Shown here: positions 16,357-25,350 of the stretch, in pieces | How positions within the stretch are numbered: the first letter of the stretch is position 1 | How the letters are laid out: every line of letters begins with the position of its first letter | The notes under the pieces: model-generated | Told to the model about the DNA's origin: nothing | The model's database searches: none | Seen by the model: only the letters and a program-made list of their open reading frames with translations | Assembly (NCBI RefSeq): GCF_037154075.1 | Contig: NZ_JBANRJ010000001.1 | Coordinates: 4,893,501 to 4,957,500 of the forward strand | Origin: Sphingobium aromaticiconvertens | GTDB taxonomy: Bacteria; Pseudomonadota; Alphaproteobacteria; Sphingomonadales; Sphingomonadaceae | Direction: 5' to 3' | DNA length: 64,000 nt | Translations under genes and position numbers: made by a program

Positions 16357-18231
16357 TCACGCATAGCGAGCGCGGCTGGCGGCTCGACGCGCACCTGTCG
16401 CCTCGCCCTCGCGCGAGTCTGCTTGGGGTAGAACGGCAGAGTCCGGCCCGGTTTTATGGTTGCCGGAAAAATTATCACGATGGCCGGAGCGGTTCTGGCC
16501 CATGCCTTGTGAGAGGCCCTGTCCCTGGCCCTGACCCATCGCCTGCGACCCGTTCTGGGTCTGATTCTGGGACTGGCTATTGGACCCTGACTGCTGCTGC
16601 CCCGCACTGTCGGAACGTTGCGCTTCGCTGATCGTCCCACGCTCGACCCGCAGGTCCGTGATCTTCATCGCGACAAGCGCCGCGTCCGCGATCAGGCGGT
16701 CGCCATCGGCCTGCAACGCCTGCTGCGCGGCGTCGCTCGCGACGGTCAGGCTGACCGAGGCGCCCGTGGCGCCCGGCCGGATATCGACCTGCACCGCGCC
16801 CAGATGATCGGAACGAATCTGGAACCGGCCCTGCGCGCCAATGCTGGATAAGCTGGCGATGTCCTTAGCCAGACCGTCGATCCACTGTCCCTGCACGCCC
16901 ATATCGACGATCTGCCCGGCAATCGTCCCGCCCAGATCGACGGCCGCTGGCATAGCCTGGATCGGGCCGATAGCGACTGCGGGCGCAGATGCGATGGCCG
17001 GGGCTGGAGCGAGTGTGACGAGGGACGCGGCGGGAGCACTGTCGGCAACAACCGGATCGGCTGTGCGAGGGGCAGCGACGGGCGAGGCCCTCTCCGTCGA
17101 TGCACCGCCCTCGCGCCGGACGAAATGCTCGCGCACCAGCTGGAGCAGGCTCAGTGCTTCCGACTTTACGGTCGCAGATGCGTTCTGCACCGGCATGGCG
17201 ATCGGCTGGGTCGTAACATCGACCGGCCTATCGATGGCGGGAACATCACTCAGCACGGACAGCGCGGGTTCTTTCGCGGGCGTCCCGATGGTGGTCGACA
17301 CCATGATCGGCGCGACCATCGGTGAAGCGACAGGGACCGCCGTCGTGGTCGGCACCTGCTGCATCACGGGCAGCGCGGCTGGCGCTGATTGCGGCACCTT
17401 TACCGACGCCTTCATGGCAGGCCTGCCAACCGCTATTGCCTCGCCAGATAGGACTGGGCCGGTTGCATTGCCGCGAGCTGGACGGGCAGCCGGGGCTGCG
17501 GGCACATAGTCCTGCGGCGCTGCTTCTGCTTGCGGCGCATCCGACGAAGGCAACGATCTTTCGGGCGAAGCCGGGGGTCGCGATCCTTCGACGGCTGGCG
17601 GGAGGGATGCGGGCGGAAGGCTCTGGTCGCTCTTACCGGCCACAGCCGTCGTTACAAGCTTTGCTTCCAGCGGCTCGGGCATCGCAGGAATGGCAGAACC
17701 AGGCGGCAGCACGATGGGCAGCGCGGGCTGAGCCGTGGTGGCGGCAGGCACGATGGGCATGGCTTCGCCAGCATCCGGCTTTGGCTGATCCGCATCCTCG
17801 TCGGCTTCGACCGGCGTCGTCTCGCCTTCAGTCTCAGCGATCGCTACCTCGGGCCGCCCCATGAGAATGGGTGCCTCTGTATCAGCGATCCTCGGGACCG
17901 GCGCAGGAGCGACCATCGGAGTGGACAGATCAGGCGCTTCGACAGGAAGGCCGGCACCGGGCGGCAGTGCCAAAGGATCGACAGGCGGCGACGCCTTCGC
18001 GTCCAACGGCAGCGCGCGCGCTTCGCCCTCGGCCGGTACCGGCAAGACAGGGTTGGGCATCGGCAATGCGCCACCCGGACCGGCCGCAGCAGGGGTCTGC
18101 GCGATCCCGCCAAGCAAAGCGGCAAAATCGCCCCCCTCTCCACCTGCGGATGGTACCGCAGCCGTTCCAATCATCGCTCCATGAGCAGGTGACGCGAACA
18201 GAAAGGCCTTCAGGCTGGACATCATGGTCAT
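16357..18231 (-). CDS. fliK: flagellar hook-length control protein FliK
   Basis: FliK is the secreted ruler that sets hook length and flips FlhB specificity. The 624-residue protein has a long Pro/Ala-rich variable region (about 1-440). A C-terminal Flg_hook domain follows (about 480-575: QIRSDHLGAVQVDIRPGATG, then VSLTVASDAAQQALQADGDRL), and the tail is rich in Gln, Asn, Gly and Ser. Proline-rich composition and the conserved LG.V.V... core are the family hallmarks. Start and fliJ stop overlap by four bases. Confidence 0.9.
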   Translation of the reverse strand: MTMMSSLKAFLFASPAHGAMIGTAAVPSAGGEGGDFAALLGGIAQTPAAAGPGGALPMPNPVLPVPAEGEARALPLDAKASPPVDPLALPPGAGLPVEAPDLSTPMVAPAPVPRIADTEAPILMGRPEVAIAETEGETTPVEADEDADQPKPDAGEAMPIVPAATTAQPALPIVLPPGSAIPAMPEPLEAKLVTTAVAGKSDQSLPPASLPPAVEGSRPPASPERSLPSSDAPQAEAAPQDYVPAAPAARPARGNATGPVLSGEAIAVGRPAMKASVKVPQSAPAALPVMQQVPTTTAVPVASPMVAPIMVSTTIGTPAKEPALSVLSDVPAIDRPVDVTTQPIAMPVQNASATVKSEALSLLQLVREHFVRREGGASTERASPVAAPRTADPVVADSAPAASLVTLAPAPAIASAPAVAIGPIQAMPAAVDLGGTIAGQIVDMGVQGQWIDGLAKDIASLSSIGAQGRFQIRSDHLGAVQVDIRPGATGASVSLTVASDAAQQALQADGDRLIADAALVAMKITDLRVERGTISEAQRSDSAGQQQSGSNSQSQNQTQNGSQAMGQGQGQGLSQGMGQNRSGHRDNFSGNHKTGPDSAVLPQADSREGEATGARRAASRARYA

Positions 18232-18656
18232 TCGGGCACCCCCCGTGCTTGCATCCGGCGATAGCGCGGGAGCGCCGCCAGTCTGTTCTCACGCCATGCC
18301 TCAAGCTGCGCATGCGCGCGCTCCTTGAGGCGGCTGGCAATTTCGCGCTCGCGACTGGCGGCGACGCTCAGATGCTGCTTGGCCTCCACCTTGCGCCGCG
18401 CATCGTAGAGCGCGCCATCCAGTTGCCGCCCGGCCTGCTCAAGCCGCGAGGCAAGTTCCTGCATCGCCGCAAAGGACGCACCGGTCGCCTCTCCCTCGGA
18501 ACGGAACAGGTCGGCGCGCACGGCCCGCAGGCGGTCGGCATTATGGGCAATGCTGTTGGCTTCATCCTGCGCGCGAACGGTTTCCGCCATGGCCATGCTA
18601 TGCTGGACATGACGCACGCGCAGCACGCGATGGCGGCGGTTGAGCATCCCCTTCAT
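18228..18656 (-). CDS. fliJ: flagellar export protein FliJ
   Basis: FliJ is the stalk of the export ATPase, a coiled coil like the gamma subunit of F1. The 142-residue product is helical throughout, rich in Arg, Glu, Ala and Leu, with heptad-like regions (LASRLEQAGRQLDGALYDA and ERAHAQLEAWRENRLAALPR). Sequence similarity in this family is low, so position between fliI and fliK, with four-base overlaps on both sides, carries much of the weight. Confidence 0.85.
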   Translation of the reverse strand: MKGMLNRRHRVLRVRHVQHSMAMAETVRAQDEANSIAHNADRLRAVRADLFRSEGEATGASFAAMQELASRLEQAGRQLDGALYDARRKVEAKQHLSVAASREREIASRLKERAHAQLEAWRENRLAALPRYRRMQARGVPE

Positions 18657-19981
18657 GCGCCAAACTCACGCATCAGCGCGCCCGCGCTGGTGTCGAAGTC
18701 GATGCGGCTTTTCTGATCCTGCCGCAGGAAATCGAGGATTTCCTGACGCCGCTGCACCGCCTCATCGATCACCGGATCATTGCCGGGACGATAGGCGCCC
18801 ATCAGGATGAGGTCGCGATTTTCTTCATAGGCGGCCCACAGGCGGCGATAGGCGGCAGCGGCGGCAAGATGCTCGCGATCCACCACATCGGCCATCACGC
18901 GCGAGAGCGACTTGCCAATGTCGATCGCCGGGAAGATCGCCTGTTCGGACAGGTGCCGCGACAGCACGAAATGCCCGTCGACAATGGCGCGGGCGGCGTC
19001 CACGATCGGATCGTCGGTATCGTCGCCATCAGCCAGCACGGTGTAGAGCGCGGTGATCGACCCGCCCGAGCGCACATCGACGCCCGCCCGCTCGACGAGG
19101 CGCGGAATGAGCGACAAAGCGGAGGGCGGATAGCCCTTCATCGCGGGCGGTTCACCCAGCGCCAGGCCGATTTCGCGCTGGGCATGGGCGCAGCGGGTCA
19201 GGCTGTCGATCAACAGCAGCACTTTCTTGCCGCGTGCGCGGAAATATTCGGCGATGGCGGTGGCGCGCGCAGCGGCGCGCAGGCGCAGCACCGGCGGATG
19301 GTCGGCGGGCACCGCGACGACGATGCTCTTGTGCATCGTATTTTTGAGCTTGGTTTCCAGAAAGTCGCTGACTTCGCGTCCACGCTCGCCGATCAGGCCT
19401 ACGACGACGATGTCGGCCTCTGCCCCGTTGATCATCTGGCCCATCAGGACCGACTTGCCGACGCCCGACCCGGCGATGATGGCGATGCGCTGGCCCCGCC
19501 CGGCGGTCAGCAGCGCGTTGACCGCGCGCACGCCAAGGTCGAAAGGCTCGGTGACGCGCCCACGGTCGAGGACATTGCCTTTGACCCCGTTCAAGGGCCA
19601 GATGCCCCCGGCGATAATCGGTCCCTTGCGGTCGAGCGGCTGGCCCATCGCGTCGATGACGCGGCCAATCAGCCCCTCGCCCACCTGCACCATATTGGCC
19701 TGGGCATCGGGTTCGACCCGCGCGCCATTTTCCAGCGGCGCGTCATTGTCGAGCGGCACCAGCAACGTGCGGTCGCCGCGAAAGCCCACAACCTCCGCCC
19801 GGCAGATCGTGCCGTCACTGGCGATCACCCGCGCGCCCGCGCCTATGGGGCGGCGAAAACCGGTGACTTCCAGCATTCCGGCGTCATGGCTGGACAGGCG
19901 TCCGACATGGCGGGGCTTCTGGTTTTGAATCTGGAGATGGTCGAACAGGCCTTCCGCCTGCGCCAGCGCAGCGCGGATCAT
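18653..19981 (-). CDS. fliI: flagellum-specific export ATPase FliI
   Basis: A 442-residue hexameric ATPase that energises export. It has Walker A GSGVGKS, the GLIGERGREVSDFLE segment, Walker B LLLIDSLTRCAHAQREIGLA and the family LGEPPAMKGYPPS motif. The start at MIRAALAQAEGLFDHL (19981) overlaps the fliH stop by four bases. A longer open frame of 33 codons upstream has Arg/Pro-rich, non-coding character. Confidence 0.96.
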   Translation of the reverse strand: MIRAALAQAEGLFDHLQIQNQKPRHVGRLSSHDAGMLEVTGFRRPIGAGARVIASDGTICRAEVVGFRGDRTLLVPLDNDAPLENGARVEPDAQANMVQVGEGLIGRVIDAMGQPLDRKGPIIAGGIWPLNGVKGNVLDRGRVTEPFDLGVRAVNALLTAGRGQRIAIIAGSGVGKSVLMGQMINGAEADIVVVGLIGERGREVSDFLETKLKNTMHKSIVVAVPADHPPVLRLRAAARATAIAEYFRARGKKVLLLIDSLTRCAHAQREIGLALGEPPAMKGYPPSALSLIPRLVERAGVDVRSGGSITALYTVLADGDDTDDPIVDAARAIVDGHFVLSRHLSEQAIFPAIDIGKSLSRVMADVVDREHLAAAAAYRRLWAAYEENRDLILMGAYRPGNDPVIDEAVQRRQEILDFLRQDQKSRIDFDTSAGALMREFGA

Positions 19982-20640
19982 GGACGCCCTTCCATATCGG
20001 CGAGCATGGCATAGAGGCGGGCGAGGCGCACGTCCGGCCCATCCTCTATCCAGCCATCGGCCGTGTCGAGCCGCACGCAACCGCGCTTCATCTGCGCATC
20101 GGCAACGACACGCACGCCCAGATCAGCATGATCGACCAGCGACAGGTCGTCGGGATGCAGGTGCAAGGCGCCCTGCTTCTCGCCTTCCTCGACCATGGAC
20201 GCGACGGCATCGCAACGCGATTGCAGCAGCCCGGCGTCAATCTCCACCTCGCCCACAATCTGCTCGACCAGCCGGATGACCGCCGCCGACAGCATGGAGG
20301 ACAGCGTGCCCGATGGCGCAGGCGCCAGCAGTTCCAGCGCCTCGGCCAGCCGATGGGCGGCGTCATTCTCCGCCGTATCGGACTCGCGCGTCACCCGGCA
20401 GCCTTCATCGAAGCCATGGGTAAAGCCTTCGATCCGGGCGCGCTCGACCGCGTCGCCCTCATCGTCCACGTCCATCATCGGCGCGGCGCGCATCGTCGCC
20501 GTCTGCGCGCCCGGAGGGGCGGAATAGAGGCTGCGGAAGCCCCCCTCCGCCGTGCCCAGCATTGCGCCGATGCCGATGCTGGCGATGTCGCCCATATGCT
20601 CGGCGCCCCAGATCCTAGACAAAGTCGTTCCCCTTGCCAC
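19978..20640 (-). CDS. fliH: flagellar export regulator FliH
   Basis: FliH dimers hold FliI and tie it to the C ring. The 220-residue product has the HDEG-type helix typical of the family (ARIEGFTHGFDEG, about residues 68-80) and a C-terminal E-peripheral-stalk-like domain (EQIVGEVEIDAGLLQSRCD... through LHPDDLSLVD). The start is uncertain. The ATG at 20640 overlaps the end of fliG by 26 bp; an internal ATG at 20595 (MGDIASIG) and a TTG near the fliG stop are alternatives. Confidence 0.8.
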   Translation of the reverse strand: MARGTTLSRIWGAEHMGDIASIGIGAMLGTAEGGFRSLYSAPPGAQTATMRAAPMMDVDDEGDAVERARIEGFTHGFDEGCRVTRESDTAENDAAHRLAEALELLAPAPSGTLSSMLSAAVIRLVEQIVGEVEIDAGLLQSRCDAVASMVEEGEKQGALHLHPDDLSLVDHADLGVRVVADAQMKRGCVRLDTADGWIEDGPDVRLARLYAMLADMEGRP

Positions 20641-21640
20641 CCAGCATGATGGTTCCCGCGTCGGCCATGCGGCGCGCGGTGGCGATGATCAGTTTCTGCG
20701 CGTCGATGACTTCGGCCAGACGCATCGGCCCACGTTCCTCGATCTCGTCGGCGATCGACTGCGCGGCGCGGGCGGACATGGAGCGGAAGATCTTGCCCTT
20801 GAGCATGTCGTTTGCGCCCTTGAGCGCCACGACCAGCACCTGGCTGTCGACCGTGCGCATCAACGTACCCATATTCTTTTCGTCCATGTCGATGAGGTTG
20901 TCGAAGACGAACATCTCCTCCTCGATGGTCTGGGCGATGATCTTGTCACGCTTGGCCAGCGCCTTGATGATCCGCTGCTCATTGTCCTTGCGGACATTGT
21001 TCATGATTGCCGCCGCCTCGATCGTGCCACCCCGCTGGGAAGCCGCGCCCTGCTTCTTGGCCGGCGACCCGCGCAGCAACAACTGCTCAAGATCATCCAG
21101 CGCCTCGCCCGCGACCGGACCCAGCGTCGCGATGCGATAGACGATCTCTTCCTGATATTCGGTCGGCAGCAGTTGCAGCACGTCGGCTGCGACCGGCGCG
21201 TCCAGATGCGCCAGCACGATCGCCATGATCTGCGGATGCTCCAGTTCTATGAGCGCCGCGATTTCCTTGGCATCCATCCATTTCAGCATTTCAAGCTGGG
21301 TCGAACGCGTCGGCGGCGTGATCCGCGCCAGCATATTCTCGGCCCGCTCCTCGCCCAACGCCTTGGTCATGGCGCCCCGGATATGCCGGGTCGCGCCATA
21401 GCCGATGGTGGTGCGCTTCTTCGCCTTGTTGACGAAATGGTCGAGCGCCTCGTTCACTTCCGAAACCTCGACATCGGCGACATCGTACATGGCATAGCCC
21501 AGTTGGCGGACTTCGTCGGGTTCAAGGCGCGACAGGATTTGCGCGGCCTCGTCCTCGTTGAACAGCATCAGCAGGACGGCGGCGGCGGCGCTGCCCTTGA
21601 GGGCTGGCTGCGGCATGGTATCTTCAGCAGCCTCAGGCAT
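20615..21640 (-). CDS. fliG: flagellar motor switch protein FliG
   Basis: FliG is the rotor face that meets the stator. The 341-residue protein contains the three armadillo-type domains: FliG_N (AAAVLLMLFNEDEAAQILSR), FliG_M (EHPQIMAIVLAHLDAPVAAD, the EHPQ-type motif) and FliG_C. The C-terminal torque helix carries charged residues (SMSARAAQSIADEIEERGPM, then RLAEVIDAQ), matching the Arg and Asp/Glu residues that contact MotA. It overlaps the end of fliF by eight bases. Confidence 0.97.
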   Translation of the reverse strand: MPEAAEDTMPQPALKGSAAAAVLLMLFNEDEAAQILSRLEPDEVRQLGYAMYDVADVEVSEVNEALDHFVNKAKKRTTIGYGATRHIRGAMTKALGEERAENMLARITPPTRSTQLEMLKWMDAKEIAALIELEHPQIMAIVLAHLDAPVAADVLQLLPTEYQEEIVYRIATLGPVAGEALDDLEQLLLRGSPAKKQGAASQRGGTIEAAAIMNNVRKDNEQRIIKALAKRDKIIAQTIEEEMFVFDNLIDMDEKNMGTLMRTVDSQVLVVALKGANDMLKGKIFRSMSARAAQSIADEIEERGPMRLAEVIDAQKLIIATARRMADAGTIMLGGKGNDFV

Positions 21641-23378
21641 TTTCCTTCGCCTTTCCTTCTTTCAGGAGGTCGCGGACGACCAGGGCGGCGCGGTCGGGGT
21701 CCTGCTTCACGAAATTGCGAATGAGGTCGGCGCGCTGGGCATAGTCATGAGTGGAGGAGATCATGTCGAGCGTCACCGGGCGCGCGGGGTCGGGTTCCTG
21801 CACCGCCGAGCGGGTCATTTCGGTCGAAATCTCACGGCCAAGGCGCTGGCCCTGTTCCGCGACCTCAGTAGCGGCCTCCTCTTTCGCGACCGCCCGGCGC
21901 TTGAGCAGCGGGCGACCGATGCCGAAGATCAGCAACAGGGCGACCAGCAGGGCCGACACATTGCGCACCAGTGGCGATACCCAGTCGGCCTCATACCAGG
22001 GCGCGACTTCCTCGACCGGCTTGATGAAGCTGCGCGAGGAGAGGGCAACCACGTCACCGCGCGCCTGATCGAAACCGACTGCGCCCTTCACCAGGGCTTC
22101 GAGCGCCGCGATTTCCTGCGGGCCGCGCGGCTTACCATCGGCGCCATTGTCGAGCGCGACGGCGACCGACAGCCGCTTGACGGTGCCTACCGCGTCGCGA
22201 GTGACGGACACTTCACGGCCAAGCTCGAAGCTGCGGTTGAAGGTCTCCTGCGTCTTCATCAGCGGATTGGGCGGCGTGCCGGGCTGGGCTTCGGCTGTCG
22301 CCTGCCCCTGCTGCACGGCTTGCCCGTTGGGGTTAGTCGCGGTGGTAGTCGGGTTGACCGGCGCCTGATTGCTCAGCGCACCGGGAATGCCTCCCGCCTC
22401 GCCACCCTTGCCGCCACGCTCGTCTGACGCCCAGCTACCGGTTTCGACGCGCAACCGCGCCTCATCCTGCGGATAGGTTTCGCGGGTTGCCTGACGTTCG
22501 GCGAAATTGAGTTCAGCATGCACCTCGGCGGAGAATTTGTCGGTGCCCAGGATCGGCGTCAGCAAGGCCATCACCGACTGGCGATAGCGATCCTCGATCT
22601 TGGTCTGGACCGCCAGTTGCCGGTCATCGCCCGCATTGCTGTCGTTGTCGCTCAGCAGGCGGCCGTTTTGATCGACCAGCGAAATGTCGCCCGGATTGAG
22701 TTCGGGGACCGAGGACGCGACCAGATGCACGATGGCGCTGACCTGCGCGTCGGACAGGGTTCGGCCGCTGGCAAGGCGCAGCATGATCGACGCGGATGGC
22801 TTGACCCGGTCGCGCAGGAAAACGCTGGGCGGTTCGACCGCCAGATGCACCTTGGCGCTTTCGACATTGTCGATCGCCTCGATCGTGCGGGCAAGGTCCA
22901 TTTCACGGGCAGAGCGCAGCTTTTCGCCCTCCACCGCGCGGCTGGCGCCCATCGGCAGGCTGTCGATCATGCTGTTGCCGTCAGGCGCGCTCTTGGGCAG
23001 CCCCTGTGCGGCCAGCATCATCTTGGCCTTGAAATAATCATCTTCGCCGACCGTCATCGCGCCCGAGCTGTCAAAGCCATAGGGCACGCCATTCTGATCC
23101 AGCACCTGCGCGACCGCCGACTTGTCGGTATCGGGCAAGCCACGGAACAGGTCGCGCTGCGGCGGTTCGCGCAGCGCCATCCAGGCAAGGCCAGCCGCCG
23201 CAACGACACCCAGCAGGCCCATCATGGGCAGGCTTTTGGCCACGGCGGGCTGTTTGATAAGACCCATGAAACGGGCGCGCATGGCGTCGACGCCGCCCAC
23301 GCCCGTAGGCAGGGTGGTGGCGGGAAGCGCCGGCCGGGCGGCAGCGCCGCCATCGATGGTGAGTGCGTTGTCGCTCAT
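21633..23378 (-). CDS. fliF: flagellar MS-ring protein FliF
   Basis: FliF builds the MS ring in the inner membrane, the base on which the flagellum is assembled. The 581-residue protein has a first membrane helix (about residues 45-67), ring-building motifs in the periplasmic part (VLDQNGVPYGFDSSGAMTV, KVHLAVEPPSVFLRD, ASVMLRLASG-like ASIMLRLASG), a disordered loop and a second helix (RNVSALLVALLLIFGIGRP). The cytoplasmic tail binds FliG. It follows fliE by only four bases. Confidence 0.97.
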   Translation of the reverse strand: MSDNALTIDGGAAARPALPATTLPTGVGGVDAMRARFMGLIKQPAVAKSLPMMGLLGVVAAAGLAWMALREPPQRDLFRGLPDTDKSAVAQVLDQNGVPYGFDSSGAMTVGEDDYFKAKMMLAAQGLPKSAPDGNSMIDSLPMGASRAVEGEKLRSAREMDLARTIEAIDNVESAKVHLAVEPPSVFLRDRVKPSASIMLRLASGRTLSDAQVSAIVHLVASSVPELNPGDISLVDQNGRLLSDNDSNAGDDRQLAVQTKIEDRYRQSVMALLTPILGTDKFSAEVHAELNFAERQATRETYPQDEARLRVETGSWASDERGGKGGEAGGIPGALSNQAPVNPTTTATNPNGQAVQQGQATAEAQPGTPPNPLMKTQETFNRSFELGREVSVTRDAVGTVKRLSVAVALDNGADGKPRGPQEIAALEALVKGAVGFDQARGDVVALSSRSFIKPVEEVAPWYEADWVSPLVRNVSALLVALLLIFGIGRPLLKRRAVAKEEAATEVAEQGQRLGREISTEMTRSAVQEPDPARPVTLDMISSTHDYAQRADLIRNFVKQDPDRAALVVRDLLKEGKAKENA

Positions 23379-23382
23379 ATCA

Positions 23383-23748
23383 TTATACCGGCATGCTCAT
23401 GATGTCCTTGTAGGCGGACAGGAGTTTGTTGCGGACCTGAAGGGTCGCCTCGAAGCCGACAGAGGCCTGCTGCTTGGACAGCATGACCGCCGCGATATCC
23501 GTGGTTTCGCCACGTTCGAACGCGGTGGCCGCCTCGCCCGCCTGGGCTTGCAGACCGTTGACCTGCTCCAGCGCGGATTGCAGCGCCTGGGTGAAATTGC
23601 CCGGCTTGGTTGCATCCGCGCCGCCGATCCCGGCTGCACCCCCGGCATTGCCGGTCTGCGCGACGTCGCGCAGGGCCGCGTTTTTTTGCAGGATGGCGTT
23701 GCGGATCGCCATCACATTGTCCGCTGAGGATATGCCGTTGATCGCCAT
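23383..23748 (-). CDS. fliE: flagellar hook-basal body protein FliE
   Basis: FliE connects the MS ring to the rod. The 121-residue protein shows the family region FTQALQSALEQVNGLQAQAGE and the C-terminal signature TDIAAVMLSKQQASVGFEATLQVRNKLLSAYKDIM. Length is typical. It is separated by 13 bp from the sigma-54 activator gene upstream, so the regulator and the fliE-flhB structural genes may form one transcript. Confidence 0.95.
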   Translation of the reverse strand: MAINGISSADNVMAIRNAILQKNAALRDVAQTGNAGGAAGIGGADATKPGNFTQALQSALEQVNGLQAQAGEAATAFERGETTDIAAVMLSKQQASVGFEATLQVRNKLLSAYKDIMSMPV

Positions 23749-23761
23749 GATCTACGCCCCC

Positions 23762-25015
23762 TTATGCTGCGGCCAGCTCGCGCATCTCGGCAAGCCGATA
23801 GCGCAAGGTGCGTTCGGAAATGCCCAGCTTGCGGGCGGCGGCGGCGCGGTGGCCATCCGTTTCGCGCAGGGCGTGGCGGATCGCTTCCAGCTTCGAATGG
23901 CGCGCCACATCCTGAAGACGGACGGGCGCGGACGAGACGGGGGTCGTGACCAGCCGCACCGGCTGCGGCGCGGCGGTGATGTTCAGGTCTTCGGCCTCGA
24001 TCCGGTCGCCCTCGCGCAACACGATCGCGCGCTGAAGGACGTTGCCCAACTCGCGGGCATTGCCCGGCCAGATATGGTGGACCAGCTTTTCCATCGCCTG
24101 CGCCGTCGGCCAGACGAAGGAGGCGTTTGCCGCATCCTGCTGACGCAGCAGCAGCGCGGCGGCGATGGCGGCGATGTCGCCGCGACGCTCGACCAGCGGG
24201 CGCAGCTCCAGCGGCATGACGTTGAGGCGCCAGTACAGATCCTCGCGGAACCGCCCCGCCGCGCATTCGGCGGCAAGGTTGCGGTTGCACGCGGCAATGA
24301 CGCGGACGTTGACGGGCACCGGGTGGGTCGCGCCGACAGGGAGGACTTCGCCTTCCTGCAACGCGCGGAGCAGCTTGGCTTGCAGCGTCAGGGGCAGTTC
24401 GGCGATTTCGTCGAGGAACAGCGTCCCGCCGTCTGCGGCCAGGAACAGGCCTTCCGACGCATTGGCCGCGCCCGTGAAGCTGCCCTTGCGATGCCCGAAC
24501 AGCATCGCTTCCATCATGGTTTCGGGGAGCGCCGCGCAGTTGACGGCGATGAAGTCGCGGCCCGAGCGGCCCGACTGGGCGTGAAGGAAGCGCGCCATGC
24601 CTTCCTTGCCGGTGCCGGTGTCCCCCTGAATAAGCACGGTGGCGTCGCTGCGGGCGATGCGGCTGGCCAACGTCATCAAACGGGCGCTGGACGGATCACC
24701 GACCGCCGGGATGGAGCCACGCACCAGTTCAGCGATCAGGGCAAAGGCAAAGCCCATATCCTCAAGGCCAAAGGCGATGCGGGCGGGCAAGCCATTTGCA
24801 GCATGCAGCAAGGATGGCGTGCCCTCGCGCACGTCGATCAATATGTCGCGATGGGTGGCATGCGCGATCTCGGTCGTCAGCAGCACCCGCGCCTCACCCT
24901 TTTCACGCGGGGAGGCGGCATCCACCAGCCGGACGTCGTAAAAGGCATTTTCGAGCCAGTGCTGCAAACCCGGTACGAGCGCGCAGACCCTGTGACTCAT
25001 GTCCAGTGATGGCAT
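23762..25015 (-). CDS. sigma-54-dependent flagellar transcription activator (FlbD/FleQ-like)
   Basis: AAA+ enhancer-binding protein of about 417 residues that should open sigma-54 promoters. It has Walker A GDTGTGKE, the sigma-54 contact loop as GSFTGAAN (variant of GAFTGA), Walker B GGTLFLDEI, the arginine-finger region FREDLYWRLNVMPLELRPL and a C-terminal Fis-type helix-turn-helix (HRAAAARKLGISERTLRYRL). The roughly 100-residue N-terminal part does not look like an intact phosphorylatable receiver domain. Start taken at MPSLDMSHRV (25015) with GGGGAC upstream; an ATG at 25057 is possible. Likely controls flgB and flhA units. Confidence 0.9.
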   Translation of the reverse strand: MPSLDMSHRVCALVPGLQHWLENAFYDVRLVDAASPREKGEARVLLTTEIAHATHRDILIDVREGTPSLLHAANGLPARIAFGLEDMGFAFALIAELVRGSIPAVGDPSSARLMTLASRIARSDATVLIQGDTGTGKEGMARFLHAQSGRSGRDFIAVNCAALPETMMEAMLFGHRKGSFTGAANASEGLFLAADGGTLFLDEIAELPLTLQAKLLRALQEGEVLPVGATHPVPVNVRVIAACNRNLAAECAAGRFREDLYWRLNVMPLELRPLVERRGDIAAIAAALLLRQQDAANASFVWPTAQAMEKLVHHIWPGNARELGNVLQRAIVLREGDRIEAEDLNITAAPQPVRLVTTPVSSAPVRLQDVARHSKLEAIRHALRETDGHRAAAARKLGISERTLRYRLAEMRELAAA

Positions 25016-25110
25016 TAACAGTCCCCATATGTCGGTCCGTTCCGTGCCCCCGCACATCCCGGCCCTCCTTCGATGAGATCAATCTGCCCGTTTGTGGTTA
25101 TCAAAGAGTT

Positions 25111-25153
25111 AAATTGCCGGTCGGCTTGCCGCATAGCGGCAATTTTTTTCCGC
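25111..25153. promoter_or_regulatory. palindromic activator-site block upstream of fliC
   Basis: Contains TTGCCGC-ATA-GCGGCAA (25126-25142), a perfect 7-3-7 palindrome, and CGGC-TT-GCCG (25122-25131). The stretch at 25137-25153 is identical at 16 of 17 bases to 37431-37447, which lies upstream of the sigma-54 promoter of flgB. CGGCAA/TTGCCG half sites recall the FlbD ftr elements of Caulobacter. These are probably binding sites for the adjacent activator. Confidence 0.5.
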
Positions 25154-25254
25154 CCTTGCCCCGCAACATCCGTCCGATAGCGCACTCTAGATACTATGCG
25201 CGCGCGTGGAGGGCCGAAAAATGCTTGGCTCCAACAAAAAAATGGACGCCCCCC

Positions 25255-25281
25255 TAAAGCAACTTTTCCCCCTGTCGTTAT
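25255..25281 (+). promoter_or_regulatory. FliA-type promoter candidate for fliC
   Basis: TAAA, 15 bases, then GTCGTTAT. It fits the layout of the fliD and motA sites (NCCGTTCT) with one change in the CCG core. It lies about 70 bp upstream of the flagellin start codon. Confidence 0.6.
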
Positions 25282-25350
25282 TCCCCCTGAGGCCGCAAGC
25301 ACACAGCATGGCAGCGACCTGATCTTGAAGTGAATGGAAAGGGAAACCCC

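Larger units (their letters stand above)
25016..25350. promoter_or_regulatory. divergent regulatory region, sigma-54 activator / fliC
   Basis: 335 bp without a gene. From left to right it holds the short leader of the activator gene, a dense palindromic block at 25111-25153, an AT-richer stretch and a FliA-type promoter for fliC at 25255-25281. I see no convincing sigma-54 site for either gene and no clear promoter for the activator. Confidence 0.65.

Noticed and set aside
25114..25131. Possible sigma-54 promoter for fliC (TTGCCGGTCGGCTTGCC)
   Set aside because: The invariant GG of the -24 box is missing at the required distance. The sequence is better explained as part of the palindromic activator block, and fliC has a FliA-type site downstream.
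25258..25273. Possible minus-strand sigma-54 site for the activator gene (AGGGGGA-AAAG-TTGCT)
   Set aside because: GG and GC spacing fits, but the -24 box keeps only the GG and the site is more than 240 bp from the start codon and overlaps the fliC promoter. Too weak to list.
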